Assembly: GCF_001949145.1 (NCBI RefSeq)
Contig: NW_019091419.1
Location: 1,621,664 to 1,685,663 of the forward strand
DNA from: Acanthaster planci
Lineage: Eukaryota > Echinodermata > Asteroidea > Valvatida > Acanthasteridae
Reading direction: 5' to 3'
DNA: 64,000 bases
The notes beneath the pieces were generated by a model that had not been told where the DNA came from, did no database searches, and saw only the letters and a program-made list of their open reading frames with translations. The position numbers were made by a program, and so were the translations under genes. Positions 26,081-38,700 of the stretch are shown in pieces; the first letter of the stretch is position 1; every line of letters begins with the position of its first letter.

Positions 26081-29000
26081 CTGTTTTAATGATGAGAAAA
26101 AAAGGATTACCAATTCGAAACTTTCAAATTGGTGTGGTGTAGGGGTATGTAGACTTTGTTCTTTAGTTTGTATAAATTGTAGCCCTTCTGATTAGAGATA
26201 TTTTGACCCCTTTTTTTCTGACAGTTGTACAGTGAATTTCTGATGCATTGCTTACATGTTGTGCGTTATTTATGCATGTGACTTAGTTTTCGAGATGTGA
26301 CTTAGGTTGCACGTAGCCTCTCACATCTCTGTGATCATTACTGAGTCTAATTTAATTTGGTGGTCAACTATCCGAACATTCGGGTACACACCCAACACCA
26401 GCTTGGATGCACACACTCAGGCTTACCCAGGGGAACGCACCACTAGGCGTGCCTCGACAGTAACAAACAAATATTATATCAGATAAAGCTGGCAAACTCT
26501 GCCTACCGGTTTGATTTATTCTCTCAGGGTTCTTTTCGTCAGAGAGCATGCTAGCTAAAGACCATTTAGCTCCACAGTTCTCAAGAAGCTTGTCGATAAC
26601 CTGCAAAAATAATTAATCAATTACACTCAATGAGACTGAATGATGTTTAACAGTTAAACCAATTTTTAATAATTAGTTGTTTCAGTTGCTGTGCATCAGA
26701 GGACCCTTAGAGCGCAGTAAATAAAAAAGTCATTGACTTTGCTTTCCAATATTTCCAAGAGTTTCTTAACATCGCTACAGGGACCCCTAGTCGTTGACAG
26801 CGGGATGGCTAGACTAAAGCACCATTGCCGCTAGCTTCGGTTTGTGTGCATTCACGTGATAGGTGAATGGTACGCTAATGGCGTAATACGTGCTTGACCC
26901 AATATGCGTTTGTATTGCGCATACCAAAAACAATAATACAACCTTCCGTGAGTCACTCACAACGCTGTTTATGAGTCTTATGCAGAACTGAACGATGTGC
27001 TCACCTTCATCCTTGAGGCAAATGCCGGTTGTGAATGCATCAGCTCTCTTGCCATTCCCCACCACTGAGTCCCCATACCAGAGAACACAAACACAACTTC
27101 TTGTTCGGCGTTAGTGGCTGACGGAGCTACGCCTTCAACAGACCGGGGCGACCTCTGCTCTGTTTCGTTGTCGATATTCATTCGAAGCTGACGGACTGCA
27201 TCTTCCTTGGAGTCGACTGCAAATCCTAATCGATAAGTGTGGTGCTGAGAACGGCAGGCAGCTGTATACAAACACGAGTAGAAGGTGGTGTCAGTCATCT
27301 GTGGGTCTCTTGTAATAAAGTCGAGCCAGTCTTTGACTTTCTGTCGGAGGGCGTCAGAGCTAGTCGCAGAAAGAAGGAAGCAACTCAGGCGTTGTCCCTT
27401 CCCTTGCGAATGACCGTTCACGTGGTAATTGACAGGCCCCTCAAGAATGAGATTAGCATTCGCTCCACCAAAGCCAAAGGAACTACAACAGGAAAGCAGC
27501 CGGCCTTCCTTATCTGGCCAACGTAGCAGGGTGGTAGGAACATTGATTTTTAGCCCTTTGAAGTCGACGTTCTCGTTTGGTGTTTTGAAGTGCACAACGG
27601 GTGGAATCTTTCGTTGGTATAGGCACAAGGCTGCCTTGATGATACCAGCCACACCTGCCGCGCCTTCAGAGTGGCCCACATTAGATTTGACGGACCCGAT
27701 GTAGAGAGGAGGATGTTTGGGCCCTCTCCTTCGCCCTAAAGCCTCACCCAAGGCTCCAGCCTCTGTTGTGTCACCAACCCGTGTTCCTGTACCATGGGCC
27801 TCTGCGTAAACAATCTGGAGGGGATCTACCCTGGCGTTGCGACATGCGCTTTTCACCAAGTCGACCTGCGCATCAAAACTCGGGTTTGCAATGCCTGGTG
27901 TTCGGCCATCGTTGCTAAGTGCTCCTCCTCGCAAGATAGCGTAAATACGATCGCCATTTCTCTGAGCTGCAGAGAGAGGCTTCAGTACCAGAACCCCAGC
28001 ACCTTCGCTTCGGGAATATCCATCGGCTGATTGGTCAAAACTTTTGCATTTTCCATCTGCAGATAGCATGCCAGCCTGACAAAACCCAATAGAACTTATT
28101 GGTGTAAGAATTAAGTTAACCCCGCCAGCAAGAGCCATTGAGCAGGATTTCTGTTTCAGCGCCTCACATGCCAAATAGATCGAGTAGAGGGAAGACGAAC
28201 AAGCTGTATCCACTGAGAAACTCGGCCCACGGAGGTCAAACTCGTAGGAGATACGGTTGGATACCATGCACGAGTTGTTGCCCGAGTTGGAATACTGGTT
28301 CATGTTGTGAAACGGCTTGCATGTGAGTGATGAGTATTCTTGTGCTGTCACGCCCATGTAGACACCAGTCTTGGAACCTCGAATAGAGGACGCCGGTATC
28401 CCGGCATTCTCGAGGGCCTCCCACGTGACTTCAAGAAGTAATCTAACTTGTGGATCAAGATGAGCCGCTTCGTCTGCAGAAAATGAACAGAGAAGTTTTG
28501 AAGAACAACTGGTTAGTGCCAATTTAAACACAACAAAATGAGTTCATAAAACGCTAGACACAATCTCAAACTCACCTTGACATGAAACCTCCTTTGGTAA
28601 ATGTAAATGCTCGCAAAATATTATTTTACCACGTTCACGGTTGAAGAGGACTGCTGAGTGACACAGTCGATGAAAATGTTTCAACAAGATACTTTTGCTT
28701 CTAGAAGTTGCTGAAAATCGTAGTGTTACCTCTGCTTTAGCATAGTAAACCTATCACTTAGTATTATACCTTAAATTCATCAAATTATATACATACAGAA
28801 AATGTAATTAATGTTATTACAATATTTTTTCATTTATCTGCATTCAGTCACAAAGACACCGTTTTGTGTATGGGGAAAATCTCGATAACTGCACTTTGAG
28901 TTTTCACGGAGGGACACAAATCTTACTGCTCCTCGTACACGTACAAAACACATTGACTGGAAAGGCCGAAAATTAGGTCAATTAAAATTGTCGTTTTCAC

Positions 29001-31060
29001 AGAGAGCCACACGTCTTTGTTACATTCACAAGTGGTGCAAGCGTAAATTAACATGCGTGCCCCTTCTTCATGTAAAAATACATTGAACAGAAAGGTTAAA
29101 AGCCGGGACATGTGAAGTTTCGATTTCACGAACGGACGCACGTCTTTATTGATTGATTTTGGCTAATTAACCACTGTGTTCATTTTTAGTACAGTGGTTC
29201 AAGCAAAAGTTTATTAACTATCAATGAATCATTTGAGGTTTTTAAAACTGTTTAAACCATGTTTCGTATCGGTTGTTTTGCAGTTTTGAAACTAGAAGAA
29301 ACGTCTCTGGCGATTTTCAAGATAACCAGTTTTTCTTCAAATTTACGTGCGGCTCTTTGTACGTTAAAACGGCGAAGATATGTGACAGTAATTGGTTGCA
29401 GTTTGTGTCAAGAAGTGACTCAATGTCCGGTAGGCCATGGCTAGAGCTAGTAAAAATCACTGAATAACTAGAGGTCTATGTTTATACGACAACAGAACAT
29501 GGGGCTTTTCCTGGTACACAGTCTCTGAGATTTTCAAGAAAACTTCAAGAGTCTACAAATATTCACAGGATTAAGTAAGTCACTAATCATGTTGTCACAG
29601 ACGATACGTGTAAACCTCTTCTGTGTAATCCAAAGTGTGAAATGGATAATGTGTAGACTGGCAATTGGAAGAAACTGACATAATATTCAAAATTTATAGG
29701 AAAAAAAATGGTAACTTGGGCTGTTTAGTCTGGGGGCACTCGGGGATGCACACATTTTTTTCCAGGGGGCACCCAAAGACACTGAGCCGCTGCACAGGTT
29801 AAGGGGGGGGGGCACCTGGGGGCATGGGCATTCGGCGAGGGGAGGGGGTAGTTACGCAACATCACAAAAATTTCCTAATTACCCACGCATCTACCTGGCC
29901 TTCTCAAATTCAACTTTGTGGGTGTCATGTGACACGTGATGACGTCATCATTGTATCCCTCAATAATCACCCATGGCATATCCTTTTCTGTTTACGTATC
30001 AAAATGTAACTCATTGTTTCAGTGCTATGGTACGTTAGCCTAGTTTTAACAAAAGTAAAATATAGTGTTGAATATTTGAAATCGGATTCCACATTTAAAT
30101 CAATTGACACAGTTGGACAAAATTTAAGTCCTCTCTTTAAGTATGGTGTAAAGTAAGTGTAAATTGTCTGGGTCTCGTACACTACTAGTATTACCATTGA
30201 CTTTAACACGAAAATGCTTGTTTTGAGACAAAAGGTTATGAGACGGATGGATGAACTTTCACCATCCGTGAAAGTGGCAATCAGTGCTGCAAATCTTACT
30301 TTAATAATAAACCAATTTTCAAATCGCCGTTACCCTTTCTTACATTGCAAATCATTTAGCGAATATAATGTGTATAGTAATCCGGATTCTTATGTATTGT
30401 TGGGAGTGCATTCCAGAGCAATAACCCTTTTGAACGCTAAAAACAATGAAACTAAGAAGTAACAGGCCCAAGTTACATTGGGCCATTAAACAAAATACAG
30501 TGCATGTACAACGATTCTTGTTCAGACTAAATGTTGTTTAGGCGCAGTACAAACGAAATGAATGGCAAATTTTCTTAACAAATTTCCCTTCTTTTCCTTT
30601 GGCGCTACGCAATGTAGTCCTGAATCAGCCTAGTTCTACGACCTGTCATCCAAATTGGCTTGAAAGCTCCTCTTTTTATGTGAAATGTTTAGTAATCATC
30701 GAGAAAAAAAAGCCATGCCAAGTTTTCATTTCCATTGCAGTTTATCCGTTGTCAACGCTGAAAGTTCAACTTAACGTTGTAATTTTTTCGAAGGACACTT
30801 TGTTTGCTGTTGGTTATTTTGAATACTTGTTCTGATTTGTTTCCTAGATTCATGAAATTTCGTGAATTTTAACGCACAGTAAAAATCGTTTTCAGATCAT
30901 TTTAAGCGACGTGGCTTTCTAGAATTTCACAGGACCTCGGAAATGAGTAATTTTGAACAGAATGAAGTTAATAATAATAATAAGAGTAATAATAATAATA
31001 ATTGACATTTATAAAGCGCCCAATCCATCAAGCTGCTCCCAGGCGCTGTACATCAAAATA

Positions 31061-31103
<43 letters not shown>

Positions 31104-31593
31104 ATATAACCTAGATGTACCATAATCAAAATCAATACTAAGAAACTAAAAATGCTTGTTTAAAAAGGTGCGTCTTCAGCCCGGTCTTAAAACTCTCCGC
31201 ATTCCTAGACTCTCTAAGATGAACTTCAAGCTGGTTCCATAGACGGGGACCAGCGACACAAAACATCCTCTCGCCATCAGAAGACAGCCTAGTTTTTGGA
31301 AGAGTAAGTTGCACAAACTTACCAGGAGGCATATGGAAGAACTGCCTGTCGAACATGTACGGATCTTGAGAGATGTAACCCCCATTTTGGATATACATCT
31401 TGCCGGCCATCTTCTCTCCTGGACTCAGGAAGTAGCTGGCGTCGAAACGATCTGGCGGTATGGGCGTGGTGCAATCGAGCCCCTTCTCCAACATCTCCCA
31501 GAACTTCTTGACACTGTCCACACCGTTACCATAGCGACAACCTATGCCGACTATGGCAACTTTTTGGTCTTCCCACGAGCGTCCCGAGTCCAT
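20508..31593 (-). CDS. PKS B: animal FAS-like type I polyketide synthase, four coding exons, about 2,468 aa
   Basis: Exons 31593-31323, 28473-27005, 26600-26507 and 26080-20508 join into one frame of 2,468 codons plus stop, with the same phases and a near-identical exon plan to PKS A. KS catalytic residues are Cys182, His317 and His358. AT has GHSVGE (Ser643) and NAFHS. DH has HVLQGVVVVP and DSFLQ. The ER region lacks the glycine-rich NADPH loop (a CISFKVDSLD stretch sits there). KR has ITGGTRGFG, MTSS and GSYCAAN. ACP has GLDSL. TE has FGHSMGS, GKQDNF and GKHMYI. The predicted activity matches PKS A: iterative chain building with ketoreduction and dehydration, no enoyl reduction, and thioesterase release. 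It is a tandem paralogue of A in the same orientation and looks intact. Divergence in the linkers and pseudo-ER suggests an old enough duplication for products or expression to differ. Confidence 0.9.
26507..26600 (-). CDS. PKS B exon 3, 94-nt micro-exon inside AT
   Basis: Bounded by a TTGCAG acceptor and a GTAGGC donor. Encodes 31 residues beginning VIDKLLENCGAKWSLASML plus one base. Same length and phases as in PKS A. Confidence 0.8.
27005..28473 (-). CDS. PKS B exon 2 (ketosynthase body and start of AT)
   Basis: 1,469 bp between a CTGCAG acceptor and a GTGAGC donor, one codon shorter than the equivalent PKS A exon. Contains DTACSSS, EAHGTGT, SNVGH and GMGTQWWGM. Very similar to PKS A in this part, more so than in the pseudo-ER region. 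Confidence 0.88.
28474..30964 (-). other. PKS B intron 1 body: no gene seen
   Basis: Intron sequence between coding exons 2 and 1. It holds a G-rich low-complexity stretch near 29,740-29,850, including a run of ten G, and one TGACGTCA site at 29940-29947. From about 30,297 onward it is similar to sequence at 50,155-50,513 upstream of the decayed PKS copy. Several short open frames look like chance. Confidence 0.6.
30970..31305 (-). mobile_element. 5'-truncated LINE (L2/CR1-like) 3' end in PKS B intron 1
   Basis: The minus strand encodes the tail that follows reverse transcriptase in many non-LTR elements (GERMFCVAGPRLWNQL, then FKTGLKTHLF). Next come an (AAAT)n stretch at 31061-31105, the 3' end motif GCGCTTTATAAATG, and an (ATT)n tail at 30970-31003. 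The 5-bp sequence AAGTT occurs at 30965-30969 and 31306-31310, a possible target-site duplication. The related locus at 50.5 kb lacks the element, so it inserted after that duplication. It is a dead fragment. Confidence 0.75.
31323..31593 (-). CDS. PKS B coding exon 1 (start of KS)
   Basis: Encodes MDSGRSWEDQKVAIVGIGC and onward to FFHMPP, ending phase 1 at a consensus GTAAGT donor. The inferred acceptor GGACAG ends at 31605, leaving an 11-nt leader before the ATG. Reading through the donor runs into a LINE remnant, so the longer open frame down to 31138 is not the native protein. Confidence 0.85.
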
Positions 31594-32574
31594 GTTTCAA
31601 CCATCTGTCCTGGAATTACCGGGAAAATTCAAAGATTTATAAATCACCAAATAATGTGTCAGTTACTTTGTCTGCGTCTTAAATCGGTGCGTTTTCTAAA
31701 GAAAAGAGCTCTAAATAAATCAACTACTGTGTAGCAACCAGTGTCTTGACCGTAGAATTTGAATTAGGACTATGTGGTATAATTAGCTCTGGACGCTGCA
31801 TCGATAACGATAACCTCCCAAAAGACTATCCTGAACTTTATCGAACGTCCCTCCAATACAAAACTGCAGTTTTCAGTAAAACGCCTTTGTACACAAAAGC
31901 GCTGCCTTAATACAAGAATGATACAATATCAATATACTGCAGCAGTTAGATTGCGGGAAAAGTTGCTTTGTAAGCCTTATGCTAACAATGTTGATTATGG
32001 ATGATAGTGAAGTTAGTTTGATATTGATAATTTGACATTCCCATAGGTTTGTACAGCGAATGTCTGATGTTGTTTGCTCGACATAGGACATTTCCATTGG
32101 TTTGCAATGGGAATTGGCGTGACCACTGTGAGCAGAGGCAGCTACACGAGCAAATCAGTCGTTGCATGGCAGTGCTTGAGATCATCTGTCAATACATCAA
32201 GCCAACATTACAGAGATTGTGATAATCATTGTTTCACTTCAAACTAACTGCAGTTATTATTCGCAAAAGAGTTACCGAGTATTTGATCGTGGTCACCTCC
32301 CTGCCAGAGGATGAACCAAAACGATTTCAGAAGCGGAATCAGTTTTTGGTCTTTCCAATGTCGAAGACGTCACTTATACTGTGAGTCTTATAACGGTTGC
32401 AATAAGACAACTTTACAAATTACCTCTCACCGGAACCTAAACGAAAACATCCCGTAATGAGACAGAAAAATTTTTTTAGGCATTCCTAATCTCACAGAAA
32501 CATACGCCATAAACCTACGAAATACGCCTCCCCACTAAATTTTTAATACTTTAAAAAAGATTTTTCAGTCTTAC

Positions 32575-32622
32575 CTTTATCTGTTGGTTTTCCTCCGCAA
32601 GTCTTTTTGGCCAAATGAGTGG
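32575..32622 (-). other. likely non-coding first exon of PKS B
   Basis: The sequence ending ACAGATAAAG is followed by a strong donor GTAAGACTG at 32574. It lies about 30 bp downstream of a TATA-like box, and the inferred acceptor is at 31605 just before the start codon. PKS A also has an acceptor 9 nt before its ATG, so a leader intron seems common to both genes. The 5' end is estimated from the TATA box only. Confidence 0.4.
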
Positions 32623-32650
32623 AAATTTGTCGAGCTGGTGAGGTCACCTT

Positions 32651-32658
32651 TATTTATA
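32651..32658 (-). promoter_or_regulatory. TATA-like box of PKS B
   Basis: TATAAATA on the minus strand, followed after about 75 bp by the leader-exon donor. The equivalent stretch in the decayed copy near 52.36 kb does not preserve it. One motif in AT-rich DNA is weak evidence; the splice-donor context raises it somewhat. Confidence 0.35.
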
Positions 32659-32719
32659 ACCCTACCCTCTCACTCCCACACGATGGGACGTCCCACTTCA
32701 GGTAGAGGTCATGGACACC

Positions 32720-34800
32720 AATTGTTGGGATCATGGCATTTTGCAATGACGTACTTGCATAGAAGAATCATGGAAACAGATTTGTTTTTCGTCTGAAAAT
32801 TGATTTTATTTTGGTAATTTATTGAGTTAATCAACCATGGTTGACTCTTTTGATACAGTGTCCATTTTGGCCTTCAGATTTGTTCCAGCTGGCTTTGAGA
32901 TTCAGTATAAATTTCTTCTTGAAAAACAAGGTCACGCATGAGTCCCCCCCATGCATCAATGGCTGAAAATCAACAGAGGCGGCGTTCTTGTTTTTCGAGT
33001 GAACCACTTCAAATGGTTGACGTAAATATGAAAACCACAGTGAACAGGTCAAGGGCGAAACATGGCGTGAGAAAACTGGAATTTTTTCCCCCAGTAACCG
33101 ATGATTAAGCAAAAGACACAGTTTTCATGAAGTCAGAATACTGTGACCTCCGAAGGGCCAGGGACTGTCCCAGCCTAATTTTGTTTCGTAACTTCCTCAA
33201 CTTCCATACACTTGTGAACTCAGTGAATAGACACAACCTCCGTTGGGCCCGACAATTTTTTAAGGACCCATCCCGAAATTTGTCTGGGACAAGTTTTGCA
33301 GACTTTTTTCCTTAGACCTTCATCATTTCAATCAGTTCTATATTTCAAACTCAATCAGTTCCCTTTTTATGAAGTGAACTTGCAACGTTTCCGACCAATA
33401 CACTCCTAAAATAACCTAGTCAAATTTTTGACTTGTTTTCTTATTTTTTTTGCTAATTTACTGGAAAATTAGTCTCTGTTTTGGAACTTAATTAACGCCA
33501 AACAACAGTTGCTTTAACTAGGCTCTTTATTAACAACAATGAGCCTTGACTAATATTCTATACTCGCGCGCGATGTACATCATACGTACGGGTTTCCTAC
33601 ACTGTTCGAAAGGATACTGTTTATTTGAGCAGACGTTATTCCTGCGCATATGCATGCATGGCTCGTTTGCCCATACTTTTCAAATTCACGGTTCAGCTAT
33701 TTGTCTTGTGAGCACCCTCTCGCGTATCAACCTCACAACAACGTCTTGACGCAGACCACTGAATATACTGTGCTAAACATCAGATTCGACGGTGCTTCGA
33801 GTGGAAATAAATTGCGGGCTGGAGGACATGACACCGACCGCCTTCAAACATTTAGCACAACGTGTATGAAATTGGGAAAACCTGAATATATGCAGATTTT
33901 ATTTGTTACAGCCTGAGAAGCACTTTTATTTAAAAGCAGCTGTTTAGGGCACAAAGAAGCACGCATATAAACAGGAGAAACAATTAGCAAACCGCCTCTG
34001 GTGCAACAACTTTAGGCCTATGGTAGTGGTTTTTAGTTTGAAGTTATGTCGGAGAATAATTTTTGGAAACCAAACGTCCTGTCGCAGAATATTGTGGCCC
34101 ACGCGAATGTAATATGGACGCAGTTCTTCGTCTATAAAGCACCGAAACACACTCGATCTTCCCAAACCCAAAATCTACTGTATTGTTTCAAACGACCGAC
34201 AGTACCTCATCAAACTATTTTGTTTTATTTCGCCGAATTCTCGTGTGAATGACGTATCAGTAAAAACACAGTTTTTAAAACACTATCTACCATGCGTACG
34301 CAGCTCTCAGAATTACTCAGAAATAAGAAGTGTTTATTATTTTATTTCCCTCGTTGTATTGTATTTACGCCAACTCGCCGTCCAATGGCGTTGCACTTGA
34401 CAATCATCCATTGCGCATGACAACTGTACCCGCACAACACAGACGAAGTGAAATAAAGAATATGGCGATGACCTCGCTCCCTACATCCCAGTGTGGATAC
34501 GACTGATCTGCGCTTAGACAAAGTGAAGTCGTCTTAGTAATAAGCATTGTGCAGAGGATCATTCGGTGGAATAGAGATCTGTGCATAGAAAGGACATGCA
34601 GATACACTTGCATTTTTATGTACAGGTACATTTTGTTTAGAATGTGATACATGTACGTACGTGTGTGATTGTCAGCTGCTTTGTGGAGCGGCCTTGGCAC
34701 CACAACGCATGAAAAGCAATTACAAGCTGAGGCCCTGACGTTCACATAAACAAAATCTAGCGTCTTTATTGGACATGCCGTTGATACGCTGAATTATAGT
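32720..34800. other. intergenic region between PKS B and the Patched-domain gene
   Basis: The two genes diverge here. Only short unsupported frames are present. The 5' leader and promoter of the Patched-domain gene must lie in this interval or further left, but no clear TATA or initiator could be chosen. Confidence 0.5.
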
Positions 34801-35797
34801 ATGGCGTTTGATTGCATCGAGAAAGTCGTCAAGTTGTTCTTTTTCAATTACGGTGGTTTCATCGCACGACACCCGTATCCATTTCTTCTCCTTCCGCTCT
34901 TGGCCGGAGCACTAGGTGCTGGAATGGTGTTCCTGACGGAGGAAAACAGCATAGAGAACCTGTACACTCCGGAAAATGGGCAGGCAAAGACGGACAGGAA
35001 CACAGTGGAAACACTGTTTTCCGAACACGGCGACAACGACACATTAGTGTCACACCTGTCGAGACTGCCACGGTCTGGGAGCGTGATTATACGACAGAAG
35101 GATGGCCAGAATATCCTGACACAAGCTGCCATGGAGGCTATTTTGAATCTACACGAGCAGATCACGAACATCACCATCCAATACAACAACCAGGAATATA
35201 AATTTACGGATCTCTGTGTCAAATGCGACGGCGTTTGTAATGAGAACCCCATACTAGCCGTATATTATTACAACGCCTCTAATGTGCCGTTGACTTCTCT
35301 AACGTTTCCACTCTATACACCAGCCGGTACCATCGTGCCTTATTTTCTAGGTGGAGGATTAGGAGAAGTGACATTCAAATCGAATTCTCAAGATGAGGTA
35401 GTTTCAGCCAATGCTGTCCGGTTGTCCTACTTCTTACGTTACCAAGACGACGTGGAGGATCAGCGAAGCGCCTTGTGGGAAGAAAAGTTCTTAGAAGTCG
35501 TGGAGGCTTTCACTTCATCGGTTGTCAGCGTCACTCGGGAGGTGTCTTCCACACTGGAAACCGAGCTCGACAGAGCGAGCTCCAATGTGGTCAAGGACTT
35601 CGCGATCACCTTCACCATCGTGATCACATTCAGCATCTGTTCCTGTGTGATGCTGGACTGGGTGCGAAGCAAGCCGTGGCTGGCCGGCTGCGGCGTCATC
35701 TCCGCCGGCCTGGCCGTCCTATCATCGTTCGGGTTGATGAGCTACATCGGCGTGCCATACATAAATGTCGTCGGCTCAGCACCATTTTTAATCTTGG
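34801..35797 (+). CDS. Patched-domain gene, coding exon 1
   Basis: 332 codons plus one base: cytoplasmic N-terminus, TM1, first extracellular loop, TM2, TM3 and the start of TM4. It ends at a consensus GTAAGT donor in the middle of the GIGVDD motif. Confidence 0.9.
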
Positions 35798-38700
35798 GTA
35801 AGTTTTTATTCCCAAGACAGACCAAGCAAACCCAGATTGTTCCTTCTGTGTAATTCATATATTCAGCGTTCAGCGGGTTATAGATTGGGCCGTTCATCAA
35901 ACCATCAGAGAAACACGTGAAAAGGCATGTACAGAACATTAAAGGAATCAGGAAATAGAAATATTTTTTTATGAATTTGACTAAAAAACCCTTGAAATTG
36001 CATCTTTGGGTTTCAATTAACCTTGTTTGGAAGTTTTGTTTTGCAATTTTAACCCATATTTTGATTTTTTTGTTTTTTTATGCTCATGCATATTTCCATA
36101 TTCATGAGCAGAACTGTGATGTCATCCAACGCACTGAATTTCAATGTTGCACTTATTAGTGCACAGAAAATTTCTAGATTATTTTTAACCACTGCTATGG
36201 CAGATTTTATTTTCTTTGGAAATTTATTGCTGTGTACATATATGGCAATAATCCAGCAAAAATCCTGTTCACAGAAATATTCCCAGATAGCAAATTTGGG
36301 ACTCACAATTTAAACATGAAAACATGCAACCTGAACCGCGTCTTCCTGAATTAACATCAAAGCAAAAGCGCCCTCACCTGTCCAGAAATGCTTGGTCAAT
36401 TTTTAATGTTTGAAAAACTGCACCGTTCAGTTCACGTAGCTCAAAAAAGATGTCAAACAGTCTTCATTCATTGAAGAAGAGTGCAGGGATACACAAAAAT
36501 TGATTCCAAGAAAAATTCTGTTCCTGGTTCCTTTAACTTAGTTTTGTGAAAAAACAAAGTGTGGCGGAAAAGCTATATTCAGATTCGAATCGCCACTAAA
36601 CTGTAAAGGATATCATAATACTGCTTGAACAGTGTTCCAGCATGAATGCACTTAGCGAATAAATATACAAACGATTTTTTAAAATCCCACAATGATTCAT
36701 TTAACTACTGTCACCCACAAATTCCAAAATCTGACCATGCAATTCTCTGAGTGATCCGAGTGCACATGGCGAAAGCTGTAAGTATTATAAAATGCACAGA
36801 AAAGATTCAAGGCTAGCTCTGTACACGTTTATTAAATTATTTCCAACTAACAAGCCACGGATTGATTGAGATTTAGTCCGACCTTTGCATAGTGCCTACA
36901 AATTCACTGAGGCTATTCAACTTACACCTTGAAAGTACAAATCGATCAATATTGCATTCCATCTTTTAAGCTCCAACATAATGATACTCGTGGGTCTCAG
37001 GAAGCGAGAAACCATGAGAAAATTTGTTCAAACCGGATCATAGCACATTGAGTAAAATTTGAACCGGGACAGCCAAAGCGGAGGGAGGGCAATTTTTTTT
37101 GCAACTGCACTCACAATATTGCAGCACAAGTGCCGTTAAAAACATGCGTAACATTCAAGGACAGTAACGAAGACTGTCCTTTATAGTTTCACGGTCACGT
37201 ATTATGACAGTGAATGTGTATAAAGTGCTGCAAGTTGTACTGTACATAATTGCACGGTTTTACTAACGAGGTCTTGTCATTGCCTACAATTGTAGCGCGT
37301 AGAGGTTTTTCATTGTACAAGCCCGGGTGGATGAAAAGTTGTGGAAAATTTGGGATTTGAAAAAGCCCGCTGCAAGCTACTTTGCACAAAATATACCCAT
37401 CTTTTAAGACACACGTTGTAAATTCGTCTTTAGGAGAAAATGCACTGCTTGAATGTGTGAGAGCTTCTCTCACATTATCTATTTTCAAATTCATTACTTT
37501 TAACAAAAGAGTTTATTTTTACATAAGGAGCTCTCAAACGTTCTGTGCTTGCTCATCTATACAGTGACACTTCCAACAGGTAATAGAAAAACAATAATAC
37601 CGTATCCCTGGTTGTAATTATTCCTAAATATGATATTAGGTGCCTTATCTTCAGGCAAACTTGAATTGTCAGTTCTGATTGGTCGATCTATGGCACCAAA
37701 TTTGTGGTACACGTATTTAACCGTATTGCGCGGTTCATATCAAATCCTGCGTAATGCGCTGTACTAACTCAACCACAGATATATTAACGCGCAGACCGCC
37801 AAGTCCTATTCAAAACTACATGGGTTTTCGTGATCTGCGCGGCGCCCGACTAAAATCAAAACTACAAGCAAATTCACCCCTTGGTATAAGGAATTTACGC
37901 ACAGCTGAAGAATTCCAGCCATAAAATTCTATGAAGCCATTTTTTGTATTGTAAAAAAACCCCTCTATTTACTTAATTTGGGCGATAAGTATTCAAAACA
38001 AATGCGGTTGCAACAGTTGAAAAGAAGACATAGCAGTATCGAAAAGCAAAAAAGATGAACGTATTTGGAAGCAAATGTAAACAAATACAGGAAATATACG
38101 TGCGTTCCTCGTAATGCGCACTAAACGTCCACTGTTCCTCCCATAGTTTGCCCATACTTTTCCAAATCACAGTTATACGCGCAAGACTGGCGGTCTATGC
38201 TTTGATAAATGTATGTGAGTCCGTGAACTCAAGGCATTGCGCTATTTTACGCTAAAAGCAAACGCACATCTGCATGACTGTAAATTAAAAACGGCGGGTT
38301 TGCCCGTGCTGATCGTCATATGTGTTTAAATGAACGTACAATTCCAACAATGTTCTTTCTTAGTGCAAACCCTGTTGTTTTTGTTGTTACCGAAATAAGT
38401 TTAAACACAAATGATTCCCATACATCCTAGATAAAATTGCAGATTTGCGGTAAATCGGTGTTACTGTTTTTGCTGCGCGCCGTATGATATCTTTTGTCTT
38501 CTTTTTTATGTAAAGCGCGCATAGGCCCTTTACTTTCTTTACTGCGTATGAATTTGTAATCATTCCTAAATATAATACTAGTTGCTTTATCTTCATGCCT
38601 CGTGGCATGAGGGAAACACAGATGCACTACATTATTCCATGTTCCACTCGCGCTCGTGTGATAACTAATATTGCAACTACTTGTTTCTTATACTAGACCT

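Noticed and set aside
30214-30462. 82-codon plus-strand frame in PKS B intron 1
   Set aside because: It partly coincides with non-coding sequence shared with 50,155 onward, where the frame is not kept.
31138-31322. Extension of PKS B exon 1 as native coding sequence
   Set aside because: It follows a consensus GTAAGT donor and is LINE-derived. The related loci lack it, and the KS continues properly only when spliced to 28,473.
32831-33112. 93-codon minus-strand frame just upstream of the PKS B promoter region
   Set aside because: No recognisable motif. It ends near AATAAA-like sequence, but that is common here; it could be a decayed repeat, not a gene.
34848-35252. 134-codon antisense frame in the Patched-domain exon 1
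   Set aside because: It is a shadow of the sense frame. The sense strand encodes a full family match with a correct splice.
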